Shown: positions 1-10,676 of the stretch, in pieces
How the letters are laid out: every line of letters begins with the position of its first letter
How positions within the stretch are numbered: position 1 is the stretch's first letter
DNA from: Panicum virgatum
Lineage: Eukaryota; Streptophyta; Magnoliopsida; Poales; Poaceae
DNA: 64,000 bases
Assembly (NCBI RefSeq): GCF_016808335.1
Contig: NC_053147.1
Span: 15,734,913-15,798,912, forward strand
Reading direction: 5' to 3'
Program-made: the position numbers and the translations under genes
Notes under the pieces: model-generated
The model's input: only the letters and a program-made list of their open reading frames with translations
Told to the model about the DNA's origin: nothing
The model's database searches: none

Positions 1-1018
1 TCGGGGTGGGGTGGGGGACCGATTCCGAGGGCTTTCTCGGGCGGAGGAGGGTTGGGGAGTGGAGCTCCGCGGCGAGCTGCTCGCGGTGGCCCTAATGGCG
101 GGCGGCGGCGGCTCTAGACGCTGTGGGAAGCACGGCCAGGCGCTCGGAGCAGGAAGGAGAGTGGAGGGGGAGGTAGAGAGCTTGCTTGCGAAGTAAATGG
201 AAGGGTGGAGAGCAGGGCAGAGGATGAGGCGCGGGTAGGCCGGCTCGGCACGTCGTCGTCGTGGCGGTTCGGCGTCCATTCTCGGCGTGCGTGCAGGGAA
301 CGGCGACGCGTGGCGAGGTCGAGAGGCTTCGGGAGAAACCAGGGGCGGGGAAAGGGCTGGGGGAGCGACGAGGGCGCGGCACGCGGCCGGCGGCCTCGGC
401 GTTCGGCGTCGACGGCGTCACGGGAAAAACAGAGAAGGAGATGGAGTGATGGCAAACTCGTAAATAACTCGAATTTCCAAAACTTCATTTTGTAAACTCA
501 ATTTTTCTCCATTTTATTCACCTCAAAAGAAAAACTCTTGAATACCAAAGTTGTTCAAAATTTCGAGATCTACAACTTTCGTTTTAGGCAAAAGTTCATT
601 TGAAGCTTCGTTTGAAAGTTAAAATTTGAAACTTGAGTGCATTTGAAAAGGTACTATATACTTCAAAATTCAAAATTTTCTCCCATTTTTGTGTGATAAC
701 TCGAAAAACTTTGAACACAAAAGTTGTTCGTCTTTTGAAAACCTACAACTTTAGTTTTGGACAAAAATTCATTTGAGCTATATTTTAGAAATTATTTTCA
801 AAGCATATTTGTTTAAAATTTGAAAGATTGTTTAAAACCTCGAATACTATGGTTCATTTGACTTGTCATTTTATGTGCAAAATTTCATATACACATAAAC
901 ACACATACTCATAAACATTCATGCATACACATGCATTAATTCAAGGTTTCCTATTTAATGATGCATGATTTGGTTCTAATTACCCTAAATTGGCTATTTA
1001 AAAACCTGGGCCGTCACA
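1..1018 (-). mobile_element. Ty3/gypsy (Tekay-like) 3' LTR, partial
   Basis: Read on the minus strand, this LTR begins TGTGACGGCCCAGG at 1018 and runs off the window start. Just inside it lies a purine tract (1019-1032, minus), then the inverted-repeat motif with TCTCGGGACGAGA that sits next to the 3' LTR in Tekay/Del-type chromoviral elements. The AT-rich part (480-1000) carries repeated phrases about Tekay-style U3 sequence; the first 450 bases are GC-rich, which explains several long but meaningless open frames there. The family call is from recall of these signatures. The other LTR and the target duplication are outside the window, so full length is unknown. Confidence 0.7.
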
Positions 1019-1032
1019 GCCTACCCCCCTTA
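1019..1032 (-). promoter_or_regulatory. Polypurine tract of the Tekay-like element
   Basis: On the minus strand the sequence reads AAGGGGGGTAGGC directly before the LTR start. A purine tract here is the expected primer for plus-strand DNA synthesis, and it fixes which side of the LTR is internal. Confidence 0.7.
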
Positions 1033-2078
1033 AAAAGAATCTCGTCCCGAGATTCCGAACGAAAGACTCTCAAGGGAAGAGGAGTAGACTAACCATCAAA
1101 GTCAGCAGGACAAAGTCACAATAGAAAATATTGATGTTGACGCTATGATCCCTTGTAGGTAAGGATTGGGAACTTAGAGAAAAAAATTAAGAAACAATGC
1201 ATGGTAGGGATTAACTGTGCCACTGTGTGAACTAATCAATTGTTTTTTTTTTCACCCTAAAAATCTCCAGGGCTTCAGTTTTTGCAGAAAGAGTCTGTGG
1301 ATAATATAGGTGAACACAATCACCGCCAAAATCAGCTGGAAAGGACCGATGGACTATCCTAGTGCTAACATATAGCAGGATTTTGCAGAGAAGATAGGAT
1401 CTAAGTCCTGGAAGAATCAATTTCTCAATCTGGTGGTGAATCTAGATAGAGAAGATATCAAGGTGAGTTTTTGGTCAAGGACATTCTTGCTCAAACTATT
1501 GATTAAATTAAATGGTACGATACGAGATGCATATGCTCGATAACCGTGATAATGATGCATTTTTGAGATGTATGATTGCAATGCTAGTGCAATATAATGA
1601 CGAAATATTTTATACACGATTGAAATGGTGCTTATGACATGATGCAATTGCCACAATGCTGACCCAAGTTTGCATACACTCTGATGCAACGATGATGATG
1701 CTCTTGACGGATGCATGTATGAGATACACAAGCATGATGCACATAGTGCAATGCGCATACCGTACCTATTTTCCCGCGACTAAATCTCGTTAGCCCTATA
1801 CCCTTGAGTAAGGATCAGAAGTTAGAACACTAATAAGGTTGCATAGAAAGAGATTGCAGTGAGTTACGTCACACATACCTAGACACCAGCGCGCTCCTAG
1901 TAGCTCAATCATGTGGCTGCAGCACACACGAGAGTCTAGGTTCTGTCGCGGCATCAAGGTCACGTGACTAAACACCACCACAAGAGAAATCAAGAGCAGC
2001 AACCCAATAGCGCCAACAACGACAAGATAGGAACCGAAGACATCCCACGAAGTGGTACTCAAACGCATACCCATTAGT
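1033..2078 (-). mobile_element. 3' untranslated tail of the Tekay-like element
   Basis: This is the stretch between the (absent) pol gene and the 3' LTR on the minus strand. It holds the inverted TCTCGGGACGAGA motif at about 1040-1058 and no frame resembling a retroelement protein. A minus-strand open frame at 1796-2074 (92 codons) has a strongly hydrophobic stretch near its start that could be a membrane segment, but it begins right at the junction with the next element and I recognise no family. The end near 2078 is where the neighbouring element's antisense gene stops, so it is approximate. The rest of the element, including pol, has been lost. Confidence 0.5.
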
Positions 2079-3967
2079 CAGTCTACAGCGACCCGAAGAC
2101 CTTCACCTTTTTCTTCTCCTCGGCTTCAGCGACCCGAGCGTCGGCCGCACGCCAGGGGGGCTCGATCTCAAAGAAAGCGAAAACCCGGTTGTTCCGGGTG
2201 CCTCCCAGTCGGGACACAAGAAGAGTCCGCTCCTTCGCAGCCTCCGCCCCAATGGCTTCGTCAGCAAGCATCTCTACGGCCACGGCATCAACACCTGCGC
2301 ACAAAATGCGAAGTACGTTAAAAAAAAGAAATGGCCAGAAGCTAACCTTCCATCGTGATCCCGAAAGACGTAGAGAAGTTGGGCATCGGAAGGCCGCCCA
2401 AACGTTTCTCCCTTCCCACCCACGAGGTTATAGACCAACCTTCGCGAATGGGAAAACATTTGCAAGCGACATATTCCTCGACAATATCACGTGTCGAAAA
2501 CAACTTCGACACCTTGCGTAGCATCGCGATGTGAGCCTTCGCCTCCTCCGTCCCTTCATCAACCTCCACGGACGGAGGCTGCTCCGGAAGAAAACCAATC
2601 TCCTTCACCACCAAAGGATGAGTCCCGGATGGTCCTTCGAGGGGAACCTTGTGATAGAAAACCACGTCGTCTGCCACGCGCCCCACCTGTTGCGGTAAGC
2701 GACGACCGGGCTTGGCAGTTGGGTGTGGAAAGCGAACATGTAAATGCTGAATTGAGGATCCGCCTCTGTAGCTTCAGCATCCTCGCTGGGCTTCACGAAC
2801 ACCGTCTTCAGCTGATAGTGGCACCTGAAGAGGCGAAAGGCTTCAGTTTGTAGGTCTTTGATAGCCACATGTACAGGTTCAGCCGAACGAAGCCTGTCGG
2901 CGTCATCTGGTGGGTGTACACGTCGAAGAGCTTGAATATCTCCACCACCACCGGGTCCAGCGGGAAACGAAGACCAGCAATGAAGAAGTTGCGAAAGACA
3001 ACGACCTCGTCATGGTTAGGCTTCGCTTCAATCTCGCCTTCTGGAGGAGGCCGCGCCATGCCAACTCCAAGAACACCTCGCCTCTCCAGGTCTTCGATCA
3101 TGCCCCGGGTCATGTAGCTCTTGCCAATAACCTTCGTCGGAGGAAAACGAGTTCTGTCGCGGGACGCCATTTCTTCGGAAGAATACTTCGTGCCCGAGGA
3201 ATGTGAACGAAGAAAAACAGCCAGCCTGAGCCTTGCAAAGGCCCAGTAGAGCAAGAGCAGAGAAATGACAAGGGGCTGGGGGGCTGACTGGCAGGGGAGC
3301 GGGGGAGGTGAGCTCTCGCCCGCCACCCCCCAGGGGTCAGCTTATATAGTGCCAGGCTCCCGGTCGTGGCGGATGGGAGAGCACGCCGCGAGCAAGAAAT
3401 GTCAAAATTGCCCACGCGCAAAACAAGCAGAATCCGAAGAGCCGCGGGACAGCAGCGTCTTTTCCACGAAAACTTATCCATACCTTTTGTCCAACGAAAA
3501 TAATCTGATCAAAAACTGAAAAATACATAACCGACACCTAACTTCGACGACAAGTTTTCTTTTTGCCCTCCCTTTTGACTCCGCAGGTACAGGACGTCCT
3601 CGCACGCTTGCACGCCCGAAGGGTGGCGCTTGAGGCTGCGTTCCACGCGACGGATGATCATGCCTTCGATAGCCCCAAGGGGCGACCGAAGCCTCGAGGG
3701 GCTACTACTGGGGACGCCACCTTCGCTGTGCAGCGAAGGCCATCGGCGAAGGCGTTCGGCGGTGAGCGAGGAGGACGAATTGCGAAGTAGGCCAAGCGAA
3801 GGCTGGAGTTGCCCGAAGCCGCCCGAAGACAAGCGAAGAGGCAGCAAGCGAGGCGAAGGGACGGCGCACGGACCGAAGAGACAAACGGCGAGGCGATTCC
3901 GGCAGCTCCTTCACCGGAGCAACGAAGACCCTCGGTTGCGAAGAGGCACGAAGCAAGGCGGCCCCAC
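2079..3967 (+). mobile_element. 3' internal region of a Ty3/gypsy element (Tat/Grande-like)
   Basis: This region precedes a plus-strand 3' LTR (3968-4287). Its last 400 bases are rich in the words CGAAG and CTTCG, and a phrase with AGGGGCTACTACTGGGG near 3700 resembles the 3' internal end of grass gypsy elements. It carries an antisense gene (2083-3170), an arrangement known for the Grande/Retand/Tat group, where an extra antisense ORF lies between pol and the 3' LTR. The 5' LTR, gag and pol are absent, so this is a 5'-truncated remnant. The left boundary is approximate. Confidence 0.55.
2083..3170 (-). pseudogene. Antisense ORF of a gypsy element, 'putative gypsy type transposon' (Transposase_28-like) family
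   Basis: The reading starts at an ATG at 3170 (MASRDRTRF...) and carries a block with FFIAGLRFPLDP and HQMTPTGFVRLNLY. It continues in another frame (about 2868-2680) with SPVVAYRNRW, then in a third (2686-2342) with FYHKVPLE, SKLFSTRDI and CFPIREGW. This order matches the plant family annotated as putative gypsy-type transposon. A plausible intron acceptor (TGCGCAG at about 2300) leads to a last exon ending at the stop at 2083. At least two frameshifts break it, so it is dead. Function in the parent family is unknown. The match is from memory of the family, not a search. Confidence 0.6.
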
Positions 3968-4287
3968 TGTCGGAACTCTGCATGGACTATACAGCTGTAA
4001 TTCCACTAAGTTGTGTCGAGTATTGTATTATTACGTTTCTGCCCAGGGAATATTCCAAGATGTTGGCGGTTGGGGGGTAGAAAAGGAATTTTGTCCTGGG
4101 AGTAGTTGAGTTTCTGGGCTATAAATACCCCCCTGTAACTATAGAATGGATTATGAAACAGAGAGCAAATGCTATCACTTTGATTTTCGTGCTTCCATTA
4201 CGACCTTTGCTATTTCTTTGAGGACTTTACCTTCCGTCACCCGAGTTGTTGTGACCTCTTTGCCCCGAAGAGTGTCTTACACCAACA
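3968..4287 (+). mobile_element. 3' LTR (320 bp) of the gypsy remnant, plus strand
   Basis: It starts TGTCGGAACTC and ends ACCAACA, giving the expected TG...CA ends, and has a TATA box at 4120-4127 in a sensible place for a short LTR. No target duplication can be checked because the 5' LTR is missing. It is followed directly by another element's primer-binding region on the opposite strand. Confidence 0.6.
4120..4127 (+). promoter_or_regulatory. TATA box of the 3968-4287 LTR
   Basis: TATAAATA sits about 150 bases into the 320 bp LTR, followed by a C-rich run. This is the typical core promoter of a short grass LTR. Confidence 0.5.
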
Positions 4288-4321
4288 GACGACTGTGCTC
4301 GGGCCCCACGGTGGGCACCAA
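4288..4321 (-). mobile_element. Primer-binding site and first internal bases of a minus-strand LTR element
   Basis: Directly inside the LTR at 4322-4612, the minus strand reads TTGGTGCCCACCGTGGGGCC. This resembles the primer-binding region (TTGGCGCCCACCGTGGGGC-like) of Huck/Tat-type grass gypsy elements. Only 34 bases of internal sequence survive before the opposite-strand LTR begins. Confidence 0.6.
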
Positions 4322-4612
4322 TGTTGGAATTGCGATTCCGACAACAAGTAATATCACCAAAAGGATGAAGATCTCCGCTTCCAAGTGTGGCCTTGAGCGG
4401 AGATATGGAAAGGGGCAGTGACAAAGGGTTGACCTTGGTCAATTAGGGTTTCATAAATGTGTTCACCAACCAACTTACAATGGAGCTGAGCCCCCTATTT
4501 ATAGGCTACTGTTTGGCCTTTGGTACTATTACATTTTTGTCCCTCGAAATATCCTAGGAATATCCTCTAGGCCTTCCTTTAAGTCCAGGGAGCATTTGGT
4601 AATTCTTCAACA
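4322..4612 (-). mobile_element. 5' LTR (291 bp) of a Huck/Tat-like gypsy element, minus strand
   Basis: On the minus strand it begins TGTTGAAGAATTACC at 4612 and ends GCAATTCCAACA at 4322, followed at once by the primer-binding site. A TATA box (TATAAATA) lies at 4496-4503 on the minus strand. Since the body of the element should continue to lower coordinates but is replaced by the 3968-4287 LTR, the element has lost everything else, by nested insertion or deletion. The 5' boundary rests on the TG dinucleotide; no target duplication is available. Confidence 0.6.
4496..4503 (-). promoter_or_regulatory. TATA box of the 4322-4612 LTR
   Basis: The minus strand reads GCCTATAAATAGGGGG here, about 110 bases from the LTR start, a normal spacing for U3 and R of a short LTR. 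Confidence 0.5.
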
Positions 4613-5585
4613 GCAATCGCCTTAGTGCGTGGGCCGCCGCACCGGTCCATCGATGGCCTGGCCCGCTATGGTGACCGGGCCCAAGTATTGCTCATTCAGC
4701 TTTGCCTCCTGTTCTTCGCCGTTGCCAACTCATTGATGATCGGGGGGACGAACGGCAGAGATCTTCGCTCCAAGTGACCCTTGGGCGACCTCGGCACATT
4801 CCTGCACATCATCCATCACCCACAAGTATTCATTAGTGATTTACCCGCATCTCCGCAGACCATTAGGGTCGATGGTGCGAAGAGCGGAGATGTTCTGAGT
4901 GCACTTGACTCGATGTGAGATTATCACTTCTTTGCGTTGTGTTCTTCACACAACTGTACAAATGCTCGACTGATCGTCTCTATCTCCACAAGCTCCCCTA
5001 CCTGCTGCCAGCGGGAGCAGAGATGCTCCAGAGACGTTCCCTCTGACGGATAATTTCTGGGGTTGGGGCACAGTTTACCTGTTACATTCGCCCCAATCTT
5101 CCGTGGACAAGGGCTCTTCCGATTATCTCCGCCACCCTTGGGATCCCCAGGATCCTCATCCCCAACACAGATTACAGTTAAAAATCCATGGCCATTGTTT
5201 TCTATCACGTGAATAGTATAATTAACCTTCTTTTGGGCACCTAAAACATAACAGCATTCACATGATTCAGAAATATAAAATATATTTTTAACCCACTTGT
5301 AAAAAAATATTTACGACAATGTTGTATTATATCAACTTATTTTAATGAAATATTAAAGAAGACATGTGACCAGGACCAAAATCTTCTGAAATATCAAGAA
5401 GCAATTTGTGGTAAATGTGTGAAAGAAACCATAACATAGTACTTGTAAAAGTAAGACATCATTGCCACATATAATGGCCATGGTTTGAGTACGTGAACAT
5501 CTTTTCAAAAATTAATGTATATATACGATTAAATCTCATTGGTCGCCTTTGAACATATCTCAAGTTCTTATCCCCGCCACTGGTA
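4613..5585. other. Unassigned sequence between an LTR remnant and a Helitron
   Basis: I see no recognisable gene or terminal repeat here. The only notable frame is on the minus strand at 4924-5208 (94 codons, start at 5208). It has mixed composition and several Cys, Gly and Pro residues, but matches no family I know. The bases around 4755-4795 resemble part of the adjacent LTR (AGATCTTCGCTCCAAGTG against AGATCTCCGCTTCCAAGTG), so some of this may be diverged retroelement sequence. From 5225 the region is AT-rich and featureless. Confidence 0.4.
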
Positions 5586-5606
5586 TCTATTATATTATTA
5601 AAGGAG

Positions 5607-6605
5607 TGTTAAAGGAAGCCACCACGTTCGCCGAGAGGGTCTAGAAATTCCCACGTTAATCTAAAAAAGAGAAGAATTTATACCGTTGGATTTTATGAAC
5701 ATCCGACGGTCCAAAATACTCAAGAGTCCATATCAAATACACGAGTTTTGTTTCGGTAGTCCCCTCCATAAAAATTTGCACGATAAAATATGTTTAGTTA
5801 AATTTTTATCGTCCTCATCCGGATCCAGCCCGCATCCATATCCCTAGCCCAGGTTAGTCTCGCTTTCATCTCGATCTCCGTTAGTCGCTTAGATGTCAGA
5901 ACGGCGGCTCCTTCAGCCCGCAAAACGTTATAATCAATCACTCATAGAAACATACAACAGGTGATTTGCTTATTAGAACAGGTGGTTTCTTCATTAGTTG
6001 CCAGAACGAAACAACTTTGGCATTACTATCCACGACAGATGGAGAATGCAACCAACCCTAAAGCCATGTAGATGCAACGCGCTATAATCAATCACAAACG
6101 GACCTTCATTTGGAGTATGATGGAGATGAGCAGTACAAGTCAACGAAATCAGTAGCTGGACCTGAACACTACAAAACGATAGGCAAAAAATGATGTGCAT
6201 TCGTGTGGATCAAGGCGGTGGCCAGACGTCGCCCGAAGTCGATCTGGATGGCTGGATGTCGGTTGCGTCTAGACTCAGTGCGAAAATAGGTCGAAGATGA
6301 GTGCGGATTCGGAAAACAGTATGGGAATAGATTGGATTCTCCTGCGCACGGGCTGGGCACGAGTAGGGCCAGACCCAGATAAAATCTAGATGAAAATAAT
6401 TTAGAAAATAAGTAATTGATGATTTTTTGCTTTAAGATTCGTATAACTTTTATGGAAGGGACCATGGGAGTAAATACCTACACCACATTTGCTGAGAGGG
6501 TTTAGAAATTTCCACATTAATCTAAAAAAAGAGAAGGATTTACATGTTCGATTTTATGAACATCTGACGGTCCAAAATACTCAAAAGTCCATATCAAATA
6601 CAATG
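5607..6605 (+). repeat. Duplicated Helitron 5' subterminal block (about 135 bp, two copies)
   Basis: The block at about 5607-5742 (with GAGAGGGTCTAGAAATT and GACGGTCCAAAATACTC) recurs, diverged, at about 6470-6605 in the same orientation. This suggests two related Helitrons joined or nested, or an internal duplication. Confidence 0.65.
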
Positions 6606-7625
6606 AGTAAATAGCTAATTCCAGAATTAAAAAAATAAGGAAATTAGGACAATACTAAAGAGTCCTTCCCAAAATAAGAAATAAGAAGCTAATTTTAGTC
6701 TAGGCTAACCTAGACAGTCCAAGTTCGACAAAAGAAATAAGAAATTGTCTTATCAATCGGATAAGGAAAACACTAGAATTTATGAGAAAGATTGCTAAGT
6801 TGTTTCAACTCGGGCACTCATCCAACTTAAATACCTGCACGCATCCCAGGTCAAAACACATGGAGCAAGGCACCAAGACAAGCATCTCTTGCATCATCCA
6901 CAGTCCATCTCACCAATAATCCTCAGCAGTCATGAGCCCATGAAGAAGCTATCCTCACCATCCCTATTCTGCACACGCAGCCACGGATGCAGGGTGCATG
7001 AGTTGGCACGCGAAGCTATATCGCCATGTTGACAATCGTGAGCACTCTGTCATGGCCAAAAGCGAGCGCGCCTGGTCTGACAAGTGCACAGCAAGGCCCA
7101 CTATCGGCCTCATAGCACGGGAATGCACGGAGCATGACAAGGAGTGCAAATCCATTAGCATCGTCGAGGAGCCACTATCACAGGTGGTAAGAAAGTTGCA
7201 TGGCACAAGACCAAGGAGCAGAAGGTGAGCACAGATATGGTAAAAATGGGGTCGAGGAGCATACCGAGGTCAACTACGGTGCGGAAGTCGGCAGACGAAG
7301 TTATACACGGTGCCGGAGCTCGGAAAGCCTGGATGAAATGCTTATAGGGTCAGTGATTAGGGAAGTGTGTGAGCTTTTCTCTTTTCTCGAAGTTAACGTG
7401 GAATGGTAGGTGCAAATAATGAGTAACATTTTGATGTTAAAATCTACAATACAATCTTTCAATAGTATTTTTCTAAAAATTAGATTTTTTATGGATCCAA
7501 TTTTCCAAAGATTAAAATATTAATCTAGAAAAATAAAAGGATATATGAAGTTTGATTTTATTAATCTGCAATAACTTAAAGAGTCCATGTAAATAATAAA
7601 ACAGCTCGATACCCTTATCTATCTA

Positions 7626-7882
7626 CTCCCTCCATTTTTATTTGCATACCATATTAGGTTTATCCTAAGTCAAATTTAACTAACTTTGACCAAATTTATA
7701 GAAAAATATAGCAACAACTATATTATCTAACGTACACACTATCAACCTATACTTTATAGTGGATTCAATAAAACAAATTTGGTATTCTAAATGTTATTAT
7801 TTCTTTCTATAAATTTGGTCAAAGTTTGCCAAGTTTGATTTAGGACAAACATAATACGACACATAAATAAAAATAGAGAGAG
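7626..7882. mobile_element. Stowaway-type MITE (Tc1/mariner-derived), 257 bp
   Basis: It starts CTCCCTCCATTTTTATTTG and ends with the imperfect reverse complement (AAATAAAAATAGAGAGAG), flanked by TA on both sides (7624-7625 and 7883-7884). The inner arms also pair (TTTGACCAAATTTATAGAAA with TTTCTATAAATTTGGTCAAA), as usual for this family. It has no coding capacity. Confidence 0.85.
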
Positions 7883-9094
7883 TACTTAGTATAAAAATAT
7901 TAACTACCATTTTAATGTTGTGGAATAATAAATTTTCAACTAAAAGGTGGTAAACACAAGCATTTTAGACCCTGCTCGAACTTATCCGGTCTTGCCCTGC
8001 CCACACCATTGTAGGGGCATGATTGTCAGAGGAAATCAGATTTGAGAATCAGCCTCATGAGAGCATGGCCCGATATTATAATTTAATTATTTTTCAACCA
8101 AAAAATAGTGGAAAGCTCGAGCTCGGTTCGAAAGTTGGCCATAGGATGGAACTATATGTGAAGTTTGGACCGAATTTAGTTGCATACATTTTGGGCCTGA
8201 CTTGAATAATGCTCAGATCTAATCGGTGGAAACTAGAGAAAATATATATTGTTGGTAAGAATACATGCAAGTTACAACCGATAGATGTATTAGAAGAATA
8301 TATATAAAAAATAAAAAGATTAGATTTATTGTAGTCATATATGGATTACTATGACTTAGATTCTATATGGAAATTAAAACTCCCGATGAATGGAATAGAA
8401 GGAACTCTTCATTGGTATGGAAACAAAAGAAAAAATATATAGGCATAAACCGATGTGATCTATCTATTATCACGATCACATTGTTACATAAGAAGGAGCT
8501 TGCAACGATGAAACCCTCAACTTCTATGATCTCGTCACCTACATCGGTGGCTACCGCGGCAAGAGGCACCATGGATGCAGTTATGGCAAACGCATCCTTC
8601 AGCAAAGTATGTCTTTTGACACCAAAATTGAAGACCCAATGTTGCTATGACTACAAGGCCGATGAATGCATCCGCCACCGCCAATACAAAATTGAACAGA
8701 GAAGTCAAATACAGGCACCCTAGCTAGATATAAGAATTTGGTTGAGTGAGGCAAGATTACATTCACAAGCTTTTATTCTATACGCACTACACAAAACTAC
8801 TAACACATTTATACTTCAAACCTTAAGAATAGCTATCACCATACCTAAAACTCTGTAATAGGTTCACATTATAAGACCAAAATTACAATATTTCAGTAAG
8901 CATAAAAGATATATTTCTGCATAATGTATTACTTTTACTAAGAATTTATCTTCCACCAAAAATATGAAGATAAAAAAATGTGACACCATGGTCCGTGCAA
9001 TTTGAACAAAAGAATAACAGTGAAATCAATAATATTTGGACAAATTATTTTGAAGTAAAAAACTTAAATGTTAAAATGAAAAAAAAACTAGCTA

Positions 9095-9114
9095 CCCGCG
9101 CTATTTGCGCAGGG
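9095..9114 (+). promoter_or_regulatory. Helitron 3' terminal hairpin
   Basis: CCCGCGC pairs with GCGC-A-GGG around a TATTT loop, with one bulged base, just upstream of the terminal CTAG at 9122-9125. Such hairpins mark the stop of rolling-circle transfer in Helitrons. Confidence 0.7.
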
Positions 9115-9242
9115 CACCTTGCTAGTTTATTACAAACTAAGCTCCCTAAACATTCCGGGACCTAGTACTCACAACTGCACACTCAGCATTCAAAACACAT
9201 GTTCTGAATTATCATCACCATGCCAGGTAAAAGCCAGGCACT

Positions 9243-10671
9243 TGAAAGTGATCGGGTGCTCTAGCCTAAGAGGGGGAGGGGGTGAATTAGGCTCTAATAA
9301 AAACTTAGACCTATGGCTCCAACTAGTTTGCACAAAACTTAAACTAAAACATGCTATCTAGATGTGCAACTAGGTTGTTCAAGTGTAAAACCCCTATCCC
9401 AAAAGAGTTTAGCAACCTATAGCCTTTCCTATTAAGAAACTATTCTATGAAAGTAAAAGCACACAAATTGCTAGTATGAAATGTGGAAGCTTAAGGAGCG
9501 GGATAGGAGATAGCAAACTCTTGACGCGGGTGTTTATCCTGTGGTTCGGTTAGCCACAAAGGCACACCTACATCCACGTTGTTGTAGCACTCACTAAGAG
9601 TATTGCTACTCGGCCACCAAGTCTCTTCCGTGAACACAATCACGGTCACCTTGGCCCCGGGTTCCACTAAGGAGCTTCTCCACAAAGGATGGGGGTCTCC
9701 ACGTCCCCCGCACAAAGATGTCGTCGCCGCTCCACACCAAGTCGGAGGGTCGATGACGTTACCGGCGAGCTTCACGCTCCAAGGTGCCGGCGCACCAAGC
9801 TCTTGTTTTGGTTCGCTAAAGAACCACAGCACAAAGGCTTAAGGCCTTGCAATCTCACTCACTAAGAGCTAATCCTTTACACAACACTTTCAAAGTGTGC
9901 TAAGGGCTAAGGATATGATCTTGATGCTTTTGTATGGCTTGGAGATGTTCTTGGGTGTGTGTGGGATGTCCAGCAACTCCAGCAATCTTCAAATGGCCGG
10001 GGTGAGGCGTATATATAGGCCACCAAGTCTTGTAGCCGTTGCTCCAACGGTCAGCTGAAAATCTGCGTACCACCGGAAGAACCGATGCCTCTGGCAGGGG
10101 TAGCGTCGGTTCTTTCGGTCACTTATAAACCGAAGTAGCCGTTGAACTCCTGACAGCTGACGCAGTGACCACCGGTTGAACCGATGCTTTGCACCGATGC
10201 TTCACCGGTTCAACCGGTGCTGAAGGAATCTTCTCCTGGACGCTGACGTCATTACACCGGTGGTATGCACCGATGCATCGTCGGTTGAACCGGTGTTGAA
10301 GAAACTTCTTCTGGGCACTTGACATCGTCTCTGGTACAAAGGACGGCCAATGCACCGATGCCCTTTCTTGGACCGTCGGTTCAACCGGTGCCTAAAGGCT
10401 GACTTGGCTTCGATTCCATCCTGCACCAAACATCATGGCGTCGGTTCTTCCGACTACCACCGGATGCTCCGATGCCCATGGCGTCGGATCTTCCGGTGCT
10501 TCTGATCATCACTTGGGCCTTGCTACGCCTATCTTCTCTTTCTCTTTGTCATCACTTGAACCTAAAAGCCTGAGAATGATCATCTAAACAATCATATTAG
10601 TCCAAGTGTTGTGTTGTCATTCGATCACCAAAATCACTCGAAATGGCATAAATGGTGCCATGTTCGTTACA
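9243..10671 (-). mobile_element. Solo LTR (1429 bp) of a SIRE/Maximus-type copia element
   Basis: On the minus strand it starts TGTAACGAACATGGC and ends GATCACTTTCA. Both sides carry the same 5 bp, GCACT (9238-9242 and 10672-10676), so the ends are certain. No internal region is present, so it is a solo LTR left by LTR-LTR recombination. The end with the G-rich run and TGAATTAGGC resembles the equivalent end of the copia LTRs at 16570 and 45730, which supports the lineage. Between about 10060 and 10500 it holds repeated near-palindromes of the form ACCGGTTGAACCG. Confidence 0.85.
10060..10500. repeat. Cluster of ACCGGTT/AACCGAT near-palindromes in the solo LTR
   Basis: About ten imperfect copies of words such as CACCGGTTGAACCG, GTCGGTTGAACCGGTG and CCGATGC lie within 440 bases in both orientations. 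Analogous clusters with different words occur in the other two copia LTR families of this window. Confidence 0.7.
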
Positions 10672-10676
10672 GCACT

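Larger units (their letters stand above)
5586..9125 (+). mobile_element. Non-autonomous Helitron (3.5 kb)
   Basis: It begins TCTATTATATTATTAAAG after an A and ends GCACCTTGCTAG before a T, the A^T insertion pattern and TC...CTAG ends of Helitrons. The 3' end carries the expected short GC-rich hairpin at 9095-9114, about 11 bases before CTAG. No Rep or helicase is encoded, so it would depend on an autonomous partner. Two open frames (6998-7228 plus; 8367-8723 plus) are coding-like in parts but I recognise no protein in them; they could be captured gene scraps. A Stowaway MITE sits at 7626-7882. A copy of the 5' subterminal block recurs at about 6470. Confidence 0.7.

Noticed and set aside
11..495. 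Frames of 60-124 codons on both strands at the window start
   Set aside because: They lie in the GC-rich part of an LTR and have no domain.
1796..2074. A small membrane protein gene (92 codons, hydrophobic segment)
   Set aside because: It starts at an element junction in retroelement untranslated sequence, and no homology is recognised.
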